A stretch of 64,000 bases of DNA, taken from positions 81,717,073 to 81,781,072 of the forward strand of contig NC_071388.1 in the NCBI RefSeq assembly GCF_022682495.2, given 5' to 3'. This DNA is from Desmodus rotundus (lineage: Eukaryota; Chordata; Mammalia; Chiroptera; Phyllostomidae). The position numbers and the translations under genes were made by a program. This document shows, piece after piece, positions 10,125-21,377 of this stretch (position 1 is its first letter; each line of letters begins with the position of its first letter). The notes under the pieces are model-generated. The model saw nothing but the letters and a program-made list of their open reading frames with translations, was not told where the DNA came from and made no database searches.

Positions 10125-11507
10125 CTGTCCAGATCTCTCAACACCATTTGTTGAAGAGGCTATTTTTGCTCCATTTTATGCTCCTGCCTCCTTTGTCAAA
10201 TATTAATTGACCATAAAGACTTGGGTTTATTTCTGGGCTCTCTGGACAGCTACATGCAAAAAAATGAAACTTGATCGCCAACTTACACCATACACAAAAA
10301 TAAATTCAAGGTGGATAAAAGACTTAAATATAAGTCGTAACACCATAAAAGTCCTAGAGGAAAACATTGGCAGGAAGATCTCAGACATTCCACACAGCAA
10401 TATCCTCACAGACATGTCCCCTAAAGCAAGGGACATAAAGGAAAGAATAAACAAATGGGATCTCATCAAAATAAAAAGCTTCTGCAGGGCTAAAGAAAAC
10501 AGTGTTAAAATACAAAGAGAACCAACAGTATGAGAAAACATATTTGCCAATGATACCTCAGATGAGGGCCTGATCTCCAAAATATATAAAGAACTCACAC
10601 GACTCTACTCCAGGAAGACAAAAAACCCAATTAAAAAATGGGCAAAGGACTTGAACAGACACTTCTCCAAGGAAGAGATAGAGAGGGCCCAGAGACATAT
10701 GAAAAGATGCTCAGCATCACTAGCCATCAGAAAGATGCAAATTAAAACCACAATGAGGTACCATCTCACACCAGTTAGTGGCCAACATAAACAAATCCAC
10801 AAAAATATGTTGGAGAGGATGCGGAGAAAAGGGAACCCTAGTGCACTGTTGGTGGGAATGCAGACTGGTGTGGCCACTGTGGAAAACAGTATGGAATTTC
10901 CTCAGAAAACTAAAAATGGAACTGCCCTTTGACCCAGCAATTCCACTGCTGGGATTATACCCTAAGAACCCTGAAACACCCATCCAAAAGAACCTATGCA
11001 CCCCAATGTTCATAGCAGCACAATTTACAATAGCCAAGTGCTGGAAGCAACCTAAGTGCCCATCAGCAAACGAGTGGATCAAAAAATTATGGTACATTTA
11101 CACAATGGAATTCTATGCAGCAGAGAGAAAGAAGGAGCTTATACCCTTTGCAATGGCATAGGTGGAACTGGAGAGCATTATGCTAAGTGAGATAAGCCAG
11201 GCGGTGAGGGACAAATACCATATGATCTCACCTTTAACTAGAACATAATCAATAAAAGAAAAAAGAAAACAAAATATAACCAGAGACATTGAAATTAAGA
11301 ACATTGTAACAATAGCCAGAGGGGAGTGGGGAGGGGATAGTGGGGAGAGGGGTCTATAGGAGCTACTATAAAGGACACAAGCACAAAATCAAGGGGGAGG
11401 GTAGAGATCGGGGAGGGAGGTGGGACTGGCTGGGGTGGGGTGGAGGGAAGGGGAGAAAATGCAGACAATTGTAACTGAGTAAAAATAAATTAATTAATTA
11501 AAAAAAA
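10125..11507 (+). mobile_element. 5'-truncated and 5'-inverted LINE-1 (twin-primed insertion)
   Basis: The right part (about 10,242-11,507) is sense L1: the ORF2 C-terminus, a G-rich 3' UTR and an A-rich tail. The left part (10,125 to about 10,243) is L1 ORF2 sequence in opposite orientation; its 'caacaccatttgttgaagag...tcaaatattaattgaccataaag' also occurs, diverged, in the minus-strand L1 near 37,210-37,290. The two pieces join at the same L1 site: ctgtccag (10,125-10,132) and its complement ctggacag (10,242-10,249). Perfect 19-bp TSDs flank the whole unit. The good preservation suggests a fairly recent insertion. Confidence 0.93.
10250..11248 (+). pseudogene. LINE-1 ORF2 C-terminal part (dead)
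   Basis: This encodes the last 330 or so residues of L1 ORF2p, downstream of the reverse-transcriptase core. Blocks visible in order are [67 protein letters not shown] and [11 protein letters not shown]. Damage includes an in-frame TGA at 10,531-10,533, a shift of frame between about 10,780 and 10,930, and TAG at 11,159-11,161 where related copies have Trp (GCA-TGG). No start codon belongs to it. The ATG-initiated frame at 10,207 is a chimera of the inverted and sense L1 pieces. The fragment has no enzymatic domain and is non-functional. Confidence 0.93.
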
Positions 11508-11526
11508 AGAATTTCTCAGCTTTTAG
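11508..11526. repeat. Target-site duplication, right copy
   Basis: This is an exact copy of 10,106-10,124. It follows the L1 A-rich tail directly; a few terminal A bases could belong to either the tail or the duplication. Confidence 0.92.
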
Positions 11527-14500
11527 TCAATCAACTAAATATGAATAGAATGTATTGTTAAGTATTCTGGCTCACCAACTAAGATTTCATTGGATATTTC
11601 ATATCTTGTGCACTATGGACCAGGGCTTTGCTTCATTAAAATCTTTAAACATTCTTTATATTTCAAATGATTGTCCTAAAAATGATTTCACTCATAATGT
11701 CATAGGCAAATTTCTATGTATCAGCTCTTTAAAGAATACCACTTTTATCACTACTTATGGGACAAGGAGTTAAGGTGGTTGATGGCTGCCAAATGCATCA
11801 CTATTAACGGAACAAAGGACTTATTATTTCCAGTTCAGGTATGGGAGGTGGTTAATTATTACATTACTGAACTTCATGAAGAATAACTAAAACTTGAGAT
11901 AGAATGTACCAATAAACTATTTAACTGCTTGCAGAGTTTTAAAAGGAATTATGTTTGTTAACATAAAAAGGCATAGCATACGCAGGTTTAATACTTGTTA
12001 ATTAGCTATGTTTAAATAAAAAACTTATACAAGTTGAAGCCATAAATGTACTGCTCACTTCTTTTTAAATTTTTATTTATACTGTTTATATGAACAGGAT
12101 ATGGTAATGAGATGAGGGGATGCATTAAACACGACAGAGCCAAACTTTATAGCTTGGTTAGGGGGAGGAAAACACTAGAGCTTTTAAAATAAGACTTACA
12201 ATGAATGTTTATGGAACTAGATTCAGGCCAGGCTGTTAAGTAACTGAATGCCTTTAACTCACCAAAGGGAAATAAATAATTTTATATATCATGGTGAAAA
12301 GCTAGCAGATCCAAATGTATACTCAAATCATTTATTACTCATGAGTTTAACTAGAAAATTTGTATACATTGTGTATTCTGGCATCTAATTCATGTCTTAG
12401 TTTGGTGGGTGTGCAGGGAACTGGCAGCTACGTCGGTTGGAAAACAAGTCTGGTGTCTATCAAGGTTTGGAGTTGTGTGCAGTGTGCAGTGGATCACCCG
12501 CATTTCCTAGCATGAGGTCCTCACCCTGGAAGCTGCTTTTATCTCTTCCCATTTCCCCCGAATTGTTGAACAATGAGAACAAAAATATCTATCTAAAAAT
12601 ATGTATTCAGGAACGTTTACATAAGGCAAATTCATCCAAGCATAGTGTGTTATTTGTTACCAACACATTTTTTCTACTTTGTTTTGATTATCCGGCTTGA
12701 CTTGCTGTCAGCTACAGGGCTAGATTTTTGGTGGTCTTCTGCAAACCGTGGTTTGTGTACACGTTTGCGTGCACGTGTGTGCTGGGGATGGGAGAGTGCC
12801 AAGTTGAAGAGAAGAGTGGTTACAGGATAATAAATTACCTTTTATTGAGGAGCTACACAATGTTGAATCCTAGAGTAGTTCCATAGATACCCACTCCAAT
12901 GGTGGCGTAACTAAACAAACCCCGAAAGCTGTCCTCCTGTGATCCTCCTGTCTCATACTCACATAAGCCTAAACCCTCCCACTATTCATGCATAGTCACT
13001 GGTGCCTAGACCTCACCAGCCCTTACTTGGGTGTGGGTGGACTAGGGCTACAAATCTTCCTTTTATTGCCCAATTTGGAGAACACCCTTGGGGATAGGCT
13101 TCAATTAAAACTGAGGATCTGCACAGTGTGAATCAGATATAGGCAGGTTCTTCATCTCCAGCCTTCCTCCGTTGGCAGATTTTGGCTTCCATAGTCTCCT
13201 ATGGTAAATCTCAGAGGGTTTTGAGAAATCCTGCTCTTTAGGAACATTGGAACTTTGAAATTTTTTGTAGCTTTTCTAGAAATGACTACTAGATAGATTT
13301 CTACCCCAATTAGAAGTTGAAATGGGTGAACTATGCATTACATGGCCCCAAAAGACATTGGTTCTGAGTTCAAATGGTTAGGCTATGACTTTTGCCAGAA
13401 GGATGGGGTGGACACCATGTTAGGCCAAAAGTAAAACTGTAAAGGATGATGCCCTGTCAAGAGTGGAAGGGGGCCTGACATAGAGGAAAATGCTCCAAGG
13501 GTTTAAGCCACAATAGAGGCCTCCACAGTCTTTGTAATTCTTTACCATGATTCTTTTAAGGGAAATCTTCCTGGTAAAACATAATTATCTATTTTTCTCT
13601 CTTTGTTTTTTCCTTCCCTGCCTTCCAACAGTCAAGCCATGGCCACTCTTCTTTAATTACATTCATGATGTTTGTTTGAGAGTTACTAACAAGAGCATAT
13701 TATTTTCTAATTCTCTGTATGACACAAGACCAGGTAGAGACATTTTCCCTGGGCTCGACGGTCCTCCCTCGAGAGGGTTTTGATGGCACCTCAGTCAGCT
13801 TGTTGCTTCCTGAAGCACATGTTATTTATTATTGTGTAATAGCATCTTTGAGCTTTTCCTCTGGAACTGGCCCTAGGCTCTGACATGGGATATATCAGTG
13901 AAGAAGATTCAAAACTCTTCACTTCTTTTCTGACCACTTAAACTGCTCCCACACCGGTAAAGTCAACCTGTCACAGGTAGTCACCAAAGTATGACTAAAA
14001 AAGTATCCTTCACTCATCTTCACACACCTCCTGCAAGCTCTCATCCCTCTTACTCACTAAAACCCTGATTCTTTGCCTGGCTTTTTATATCCATTGCTGG
14101 CACCCCCATTTTTTGTCTCAATGTGCCAACTGCTTCTTTTGCCTTATTCACCTTGCTTTGCAAATTCCCTTGATTGTAGCGAACTAATTTCTCAATAAAG
14201 AAATCTGCACCACTCTTCCATGCAGGGAAGAGAAAATGAAGAGTGACTATAGCTCAGGAGAAAAAGAAGGGACTAATATTTGCAATTATTATGTGTCAAA
14301 CATTATTTCATATAATTTAGTAGCAGAAATACTTAAAATATACTATGTCAAGTGAAAGAAGTATGGATAACATAAAAGGGTACCATAACAGGGAGAGTGA
14401 TTTACTCTATGTGAGCAACGAGAGAGTGGCTAGGTGTTCTTCATACATGAGATGGGTGTTAACTTGGTCATACATGAGGATGATGCTGACCAACCACTGG

Positions 14501-14639
14501 GCAGTCATAGCATGCATGCCGAATTATCCACACACAGCAGCCAGAGAGTATAAATCCTCAGGGATTTCCCATTAGACTGGGACTCTCAAATCCTTTTAGT
14601 GGTGGGCAGGGATATAGATCTGGCCTATCCTTCCAAATA
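11527..14639. other. Unassigned DNA, 3.1 kb
   Basis: I find no exon with convincing splice signals, no RNA gene and no repeat family that I can name. The 60-90-codon frames here are not supported by any recognised motif. Confidence 0.4.
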
Positions 14640-14730
14640 TGGCTCTGGTCACTCTCCATTCACTCTACTCCAGCCATGTTGGTCTTCTGGGCTCTCAAAA
14701 ATACAAGGTGCTTTCCAGCCTGGGAACCTT
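14640..14730 (+). repeat. L2 LINE fragment
   Basis: 'ctctccattcactctactccagccatgttggtcttctggg...ggtgctttcc' follows the L2 ORF2 3' region (ctccactctgctccagccacactggccttc...). It is short and diverged. Confidence 0.65.
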
Positions 14731-15955
14731 TTTTAAAAACCTCTGTCCAGCACATCCTCCCCATCCTCTTTTAAGGAATGGATGTATTCTTGGAGTAGAG
14801 CTTGTGTACTGGGTTGATTACCAGATTGGAGGCATTTCAAACAAGTTCTGTTTATTAAGTGAAAGAAAGTATTATCTGATAACCTGGCTTGATAAGCAAT
14901 TTTATTTCCTAAAGCCTCTTTGTTCAATTGAGACCTTCTGTTTCCTTCAGAAACATTAGTAAGTAAACAGGTTGAGTTTACCTAGGGGATGGGTTTTCTT
15001 GTGGTTATAGATATCAGCTGTGGTCTTTGGCTCATCTCTGACTACTTAGATTTGAAAGTTTCCTTGGGCACATTATGAGTATTGTGCATGTAACTGATTG
15101 TGAACCTTGAATTCCTACTCTCTGGTTACTATTGCCATATTTTGTATAATTTTAGTGGTTATCAAATAAACAAACAATGAGCGAATAACATTAACCATAA
15201 CAAAATTAGCACCTATCTGCTTCCTCTAGGTGGCCTGGATTTTAGGGATCTTTTGCTCTTGGGAAACTCTTAAGCTGTCCAGAAGGATTTCGGTTGTGGC
15301 TGTTTCTCATGTGCTGTGTACTATTTCTTTACTCTTTCTCGAAAACACCAGTGGCTGTTGTTTTGGGATATACATCTTGGGATGGAGGTTGGGAGATTAC
15401 AGAGACAATTAACACAGCAGGTGATTTTAGCAAATTGGGAGACCATCAGTAGGACAAATCTCATGGACAAAGTGAGAGGTTATCTGGTGACTCCCTGGAG
15501 TTTGGGGTTTGTCAGGGCTGATCTCTAGGTTTCAGTGATGGTGAGAGCAGGTGGGCTGGTTTATGTAATCAAACAAAAACTAAAAATCCTGTAGGGTAGG
15601 CTGGGGGTGGGGGCAGGGTGGGCAGAGCTGAATCAAAGACAAAACACTTAGGATCCATAGCCCTTAAGTACAAACTCTCACCCTCCTGTCCCTCTCTTTG
15701 TCCTAATAAAATATGACAACCAACCAGAAACTCATCAAAGGAGAAAGAAGACTTCTAAGAATTTAGAACTTTGTGTGTTGGAGGGGTGGGTTAAAAGTGG
15801 GAGACAAGGGTGCTGTGTTTTGCAATATTTCATAAAACAAAACACTTGTTATTAAAATAGTGGGTAGTAATAGGTTCTAGTAAGATCAGGAAAGGTAATA
15901 AATCAGGATCCGATAATAAGAAAACACATATTTGGGCCCCTTCTGTAGCATTTTG
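14731..15955. other. Unassigned DNA
   Basis: No coding or RNA feature is recognised. A G-rich stretch lies near 15,598-15,625. Confidence 0.4.
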
Positions 15956-15969
15956 AAAAAGATTGCATT

Positions 15970-16514
15970 GCCAAGTGCCCACTAGTAAGCGAGTGGGTAA
16001 AAACGCTGTGGTACACTTACACACTGCAGTGCTACACGACAGCGAAAAGGGAGGAACTCTTGCATTTTGCAACAGCATGGATGAACCTGCAGAGTATTAT
16101 GCAAAGTGAAATAAGCCAGTGAGAGAAAGACAAATACCATTTGATATCAGCTATATGTGGGATCTAATAAACAAAATAAACTGATGAACAAAATAGAAAC
16201 CGAGGCATGAATACATGGAACAGACTGACAGCTGTCAGAGGGGAGGGACAAAGGGGTGACTGGATGAAAGAAGGTGAAGGATTAACACAAAAACATATAT
16301 TCATAACCCATAGACACTGACGACAGTGTGGTGATGGCCAGAGGGAAGGGGGCCTGGAGCTGAGTGGAGGTTGGCAAATGGGTGGGGAGGGGATGGGGGA
16401 TATCTGTAATGGTGTCAACAAAAAAAATGAAGTTAAAAAAAGAAAGAAGTGTTTCATGTTTTATGACAGGAGGCAAGTAGTACAAATAAAACCAAGGTGC
16501 CCGCAGACTAGGAA
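15970..16514 (+). mobile_element. 5'-truncated LINE-1 with probable 3' transduction
   Basis: The sense L1 starts in the last ORF2 segment (residue blocks AKCPLVSEWVK, LHFATAWMN, EISQ) and runs through a 3' UTR to an internal A-rich tail at about 16,425-16,445. Roughly 65 bases of non-L1 sequence follow, with an aataaa at 16,483-16,488, and then a second A-run (16,513-16,520). The flanks match: aaaaagattgcatt (15,956-15,969) against aaaaaaattgcatt (16,515-16,528). The second A-run plus TSD means the insertion probably included readthrough sequence. Its 3' UTR belongs to the same subfamily type as the full-length L1 at 36-44 kb, unlike the 10-kb copy. Confidence 0.72.
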
Positions 16515-16528
16515 AAAAAAATTGCATT

Positions 16529-17794
16529 ACATTTCAAAGAAAGACTGAGAACAACAATCTTCAGTGGGTAATTCTTGATAGGCAGGATGGAATAATGGGA
16601 AAAGCAAGTGCTGTGACATCTATTATAAAATACACTGGGAAATGCATTGAAGGAGCAAAGAGAAATCACTCTCACATAGACCAAAAATGAGCTTTAGAAG
16701 AAAATAGTGTAGCAAAATATTGTTGTCCAATAAGACTAGATCTGAGGAAACTAAATGCATCATAACTTGAATTCATTTCAGATAATGTCCAGCTCTACCC
16801 TCATATTTATGTGCCAAGAAATCTTTCCCACATTGGTGCATCTGGTAGTAAAAGTAAACCATTCAGAACCAACTTGCACAAATTTATACTCACTCAGTGG
16901 AGACCAATAGGACTGACACATCTGACACCCGGGAAGCGTACAGAGAGAGTGGACACAGAGCTAAGAGGAAGCCATTTATGAACTGTATTTGCCAGAAGTC
17001 AATAATGTAATTTGTTTGCAACCGACGCTGTGAATGGCAAACCGAGATTAAGGAGCGAAATAGCTGAGAAAGGAGTTAATGTGGATGTCTTACAGTACAA
17101 GTGACGTGAGCCTTTAGCTCTTTGGTTAGCTACACTGCAACAGAGTGAACTACTGTCTACAACAGTTCCCTGCCCTCAGGTGATAATAAAAATATCAGGA
17201 AAATGTGTTAAAAATACATACTTTTGGAAAGAAACTGGCATTCTGAATCACACTCTTCATGGAAAATGTCCAGTGTGTATTCGCTATGAGTCACTATATC
17301 AACATGCAGCTTGATTTAAATTTATCAGTTGGTTTATATTTATCAGAAAATGCTCATTTTTAGAAATTGAATTTGGGTTTTCTCTGAACCATTTGCTGCC
17401 TGAATTGATTTCTACAACTTGCTTTACCTTTCACTGGAAGATATCCACTTTGTATACAAATTTCCAAATAACATTAATTATTTTAAACAGTCAGGCATCC
17501 TTACACAAGTGTTAAACCTAATGCCCCTCTTTTTGATTTTAGCTGCCTTTTCTTCTTTTTTTTAATGTAGTTTTTCTGGTAACTAGCTTTATACTGTGAT
17601 CTCATGGTGTCTAGACTCATAAAACATAAGGTTATAAAAGAATCTTAAAAATCATCAAGCCTGATAGATCTTAAATTTGGCATGTTAAAAACCATCGATG
17701 CCAAGTTGACTAAATTAGCCTCTGGGATGGAACAATGCCAGATACCTTGAATCACTGCTCAGAGTGATCCTTATGCAAACCGTGAAAATTAGTG
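16529..17794. other. Unassigned DNA
   Basis: I see no gene or nameable repeat. Confidence 0.4.
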
Positions 17795-17920
17795 ACCATT
17801 GTACAGAGAGATACCTCGGCTCTAGAGAAGTCCAGCCAAGGTCGCAGAGGTGGTTTAGATGAGCAAGAACTAAAACTCAAAACCTGGGAATCGATCAGCG
17901 AGTGCTCTTTCTAAAACATC
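17795..17920 (-). repeat. MIR-like fragment (weak)
   Basis: 'ccattgtacagagagatacc...gccaaggtcgcagag...ctcaaaacctgggaa' follows the order of the MIR core reverse complement (cattttacagatgaggaaac...caaggtcacacag...gaacccagg), with heavy divergence. Confidence 0.4.
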
Positions 17921-17954
17921 AACAAGTTGGACTAATTAAAATATAAAGTCGTCC

Positions 17955-18045
17955 TCATTGTGAATGTACTAAATGTCACTAACTTTTATACTTTAAAGTG
18001 GTTAGCTTTATGTTACGTGAATTTCACCTAATAAAAACAATATTA
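17955..18045 (+). repeat. L1M-type 3' end fragment
   Basis: 'gtactaaatgtcactaac...tatactttaaagtgg...gtgaatttcacctaataaaaac' follows the typical 3' end of old mammalian L1s (ccactgaattgtacactttaaa...tatctcaataaa). Confidence 0.6.
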
Positions 18046-18520
18046 GAAGGTACCAATTTTATTTTATCAGCATGTAGGCAAGTTAATTCATTTTCTCAAT
18101 ATTACCTAGAAAGGGCAGCACATGCTATGTCTGGCTAGTGTTACAGTCAAGAAGGGAATGCTTGATAAGGGTCATTCAAGCTACTAAATCAGCTTTCCGG
18201 TCTGTAGGGTGAGGGAATGGAAATGGTAATGTCTTTGATGGTGCATGAATGCAGGCGCTCAGGTGGTCACTGCTAGATTTGCTTGGAAAGGTGCAGCATG
18301 TCATGCTTTTTTATCTCTTCTCATCTTATTTCCCACAATGCCTTATGGAGAGTCATTGATTAATAATTTATTTATTGACTATTGATTAATAGAAATTGCA
18401 TGGCCTCTTACTGGGTAAAAAGAAATTTCCTTGAAATCTCATTTTGAGAGAGAGCTGAGCAAATTCCACTCACTCCATATGTGAATGTTCTGCTTTCCTG
18501 AGTCTGATTAGGTTACAAGT
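18046..18520. other. Unassigned DNA
   Basis: Nothing is recognised here. Confidence 0.4.
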
Positions 18521-18630
18521 TATAAGGGCAGGGCTTGTTTTTGGGTAATTACAGCATTAAATGCACCCAGAAGGCTATTATACACTGGCCATAACTAATG
18601 CATATAATAAATAATTAATTGAACAAATAA
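18521..18630 (+). repeat. L2 3'-end-like fragment
   Basis: 'aagggcagggcttgttt...acagcattaaatgcacccagaaggctatta...aattgaacaaataa' follows the L2 3' tail order (ggcagggactgtgtc...agtgcctggcacatagtagg...tgaatgaatgaa). Confidence 0.45.
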
Positions 18631-19669
18631 ATAAATAAAAACTATAGCTCATAAAAGCTTCTCATTAACTTTCCCAGTACTAGCCTGCCTCTCACAATTA
18701 ATTTTAAACTCTCTCGTTTCTCCTTTATTAAGTAAGCTGAAATGAAACAGCAATGCTATAATTGTTTTGGCTTTCTCATTCGGAGAAATGCTTGTGTTGG
18801 CTCAGTTCTTACAGTGCACAGAAAATGAGACGAGGTGAGCCTCACTGATGCACAAGTGAGTCGCCCTTACTCCAGTGGGGGACAATATATACCTTCCTTA
18901 TATTTATATATATGTGTATTCCAATGCAGAAGATTTGATTCCCATGGATTTAGAAAGATAAAATACTTATTTTTGTTAATTCTGAATCTTTCCAGGGGAA
19001 TAATTAAATTCACCCCTCCTTTACAATCATTGGTTTGTAATTTTTCTTGATATTAAGCCCATATTCTGTCTTTCTGTGGTAAAAGCACATGTGGGCACAC
19101 CTGCTATACATTCATGTTCATATCTTGGCGATAACTTGCATCCGCCATCTCCAAATTCCTTGGAGTTAGGTAGTCACAGGGGGGCTGTAGGAACACAGAT
19201 TGGAAACTTACCAGGACGTCTTCTAGGAAAAGTATTGAGTGAGTGATTCTGTCTGTTCCAGGAAGGCTGACTGATGTAATCTTTAGAGCAATGGACGTGA
19301 CACCGTGCTGTTTGGGGGAATTCTGTAGACCTTCAGCATGTGTGGTAGTGGGAGGGCACAGTGTTTGAGAGGCCAGTCTCCTCAGTACCAGTTTTAGAAA
19401 CTCTACTACAGGAGTGTGGGTGTGGGGCAGGGAACACACTCTATCCCAACCCTGACTCGGTCGATAGATCACTGATGATCTGTGCAGGGATACCTCTTCC
19501 AAGGGTTCCTGAGAGCTTCAGATACAATTCAGTAATTATTACTTTTCTAATCCAAATATCAGTAGAGTGAATAATGTCCCACATAATTTATGTAAAGGGA
19601 TCTTGACTTGATTAAAATGAATCATCCAGGCTTATAAAAATGCCTTGCACGTAATTTTATTTTGAATTG
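18631..19669. other. Unassigned DNA
   Basis: An AT-rich microsatellite-like stretch lies at 18,628-18,645 and another at 18,899-18,915. The 132-codon minus-strand frame at 19,104-19,502 shows no motif and is probably chance. Confidence 0.4.
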
Positions 19670-20761
19670 GCAATATCATTACAGAACAGACCTGGTGGGG
19701 GGAGTGAACGATATACTATTACCAAAAGGACCCCCCTTTTTCTCTGGGGGTTTGTCCCCCACCTACTAGGTTCACTTTGCCCGCCATCAGAGGGAAGACA
19801 TCTCTCAATGACAGAGATTGGTGAAAAGGAAGGGAATTATTTATTTAAAAGTTATACAGACTTCAAGTAACGACTTAATGTCTTCATTAAAATACTAAAG
19901 TTCTTTAGAATACCCACAAATGCACACAGCCCTTCCTTCTCCCCTTTGCCCAGTCCGGGGTACCATATCTCAGGAAAGAAGTAGAAGTCTGTGGTTCAGG
20001 CAGCCCCTCGGTTCTGGCACCATCAGCTGTGTCGCCGTCATGATCTCCAGTTAATCCAGAGCCATGTGGCACCTTCTCGTGGCCCACCAGCAAGAGTTCT
20101 TTCTACCCTTTTCTACCAGGCAAAGTCTTTCCTGCTGCCTAAGCCACGTGGCAAAAGGGGGCACCCCAAAGCCGCATGGTCCTAACTCTTGCCCAAGCCC
20201 CATGGTCCCAACCTACTCCACCAAAGCCCGGTGGTCCTCTCTGGTATGGCTGCAGAGCCTGGGTTTAAATCCCAGCACCAATCTTCCTCTGCAGCACCAT
20301 TTCTGACTCCTCCCACAATCAGTTACACCTGCCAGCATTCCCATATCTTCCAGCTTTACTGGGCTGCTATAGTAAGTCTGGGCAAGCCCTGTGGCATGGA
20401 ACCAGTCATCTCCAAGCTCTCACGCAGGCACTATAACCAGGGAAGTTGCCTCCCAGTTATATCTTGGGTGGAAGTCACTCCCATTCCGCCCCCCCTCAAA
20501 ACATGGCCACTGCTATTTAACATATCTATGAAAACAGTTGAAGGTTATAGATATGTTAAATGCCAGAAGTTAGCTACAAAGCTGTTGCTATACAAAACAG
20601 CTCTCAATGGCCCTGCTCCATGTGTCCCATCCCCCAGCTCAGGCTTGTGGGGGTGAAGACATCATATATATATTTTTTTCTAATATTTCCTGGACACCCT
20701 GAGTTCTGGTCCCCATTACACATCCCTATCTGGGGTCCCCCATTGGCTGCACCGCACTACA
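19670..20761 (-). mobile_element. LTR-like element, family not assigned
   Basis: Read on the minus strand, the block begins TGTAGTGCGG (20,761), is GC-rich for about 900 bases, then has aataaa signals near 19,840-19,850. A GC-rich segment with a C/G-run hairpin ('gggggacaaacccccagag') follows, as in an LTR R-U5 end. Its base composition is clearly different from both flanks. It contains a perfect 15-bp inverted repeat (20,515-20,529 / 20,547-20,561). I could not find a confident target duplication, so the edges are approximate. A solo LTR of an endogenous retrovirus fits best; no gag, pol or env sequence is seen. Confidence 0.45.
20515..20561. repeat. Perfect 15-bp inverted repeat, 17-base loop
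   Basis: atttaacatatctat (20,515-20,529) is exactly complementary to atagatatgttaaat (20,547-20,561). As RNA or single-stranded DNA it would form a stable stem. It sits inside the LTR-like block, directly beside a C-run (20,488-20,495). Confidence 0.95.
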
Positions 20762-20837
20762 ATGTGGCATAGTACAAACAGACTGAGCTAGATGTCAGAG
20801 AGTCAGTCAAGGCTAGAATCTCCTCCAATATGCTGTG

Positions 20838-21372
20838 TGTGATGTTTAATTTTAGGTGTCAATATGCCGGGCCATGGGGTGTCCCCAGATTTGGTCAAAC
20901 ATTATTCCGGGTATGTCTGTGGGGGTGTTTTTGGATGAGATTAGCATTTGGATGGGTAGCCTGGGTAAAGCAGATTAGATGAGTGGGCCCTATCTAATCA
21001 GCTGACAGTTTAAATAGAACCAAAAGGCTGACCGTAACTCAAGCAGCAGGGAATTTACTGCCGCCCCTGCAGGACCTGAGGCATTCCCTGTCCCCCTCCC
21101 CCCTCGCTCTTGGATCGCTTTTGAACAGAAACGCCAGCTCTTTCTAGGTCTTGAACCTACCAGCCTTCAGTCAGACTGGAACCGTGGCACTGACTCTCCT
21201 GGGTTTCCAGCTTATTGGCTATGGATCTTCAGACTTAACAGTCTCCGTAATTGTGTGAGCAAATTCCTTCTAATAATTTATCTATTTATCTGTCTTTATC
21301 TCTATCTCTATCTCTCTCCACATATAGATCCTATTGGTTCTGTTTCTCTGGAGAACTCTGACTAGTAATACA
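20838..21372 (+). mobile_element. Solo LTR, MLT2-like (ERVL class)
   Basis: It starts TGTGATGTTTAATTTTAGGTG, follows the MLT2 pattern (gggccatggggtg, ggtcaaacattattc, gtaaagcagatta, accaaaaggctgacc) and contains a (TATC)n-rich segment. It ends in 'ttctctggagaactctgac...taataca'. A 5-bp target duplication CTGTG directly abuts both ends (20,833-20,837 and 21,373-21,377), the size expected for ERVL elements. No internal viral sequence is present. Confidence 0.88.
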
Positions 21373-21377
21373 CTGTG

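Noticed and set aside
10207..10533. 108-codon plus-strand frame starting with ATG
   Set aside because: Its first part is inverted L1 sequence and the rest is L1 ORF2; the frame arises by chance at the twin-priming joint.
10227..11097. Minus-strand frames of 90-125 codons over the 10-kb L1
   Set aside because: They are antisense shadows of the L1 ORF2 C-terminus.
19104..19502. 132-codon minus-strand frame
   Set aside because: No recognisable domain, no splice or promoter context, and low-complexity composition in parts.
20189..20656. 155-codon plus-strand frame
   Set aside because: It lies in the LTR-like block, which reads as an LTR on the other strand; stop codons are sparse because of GC richness.
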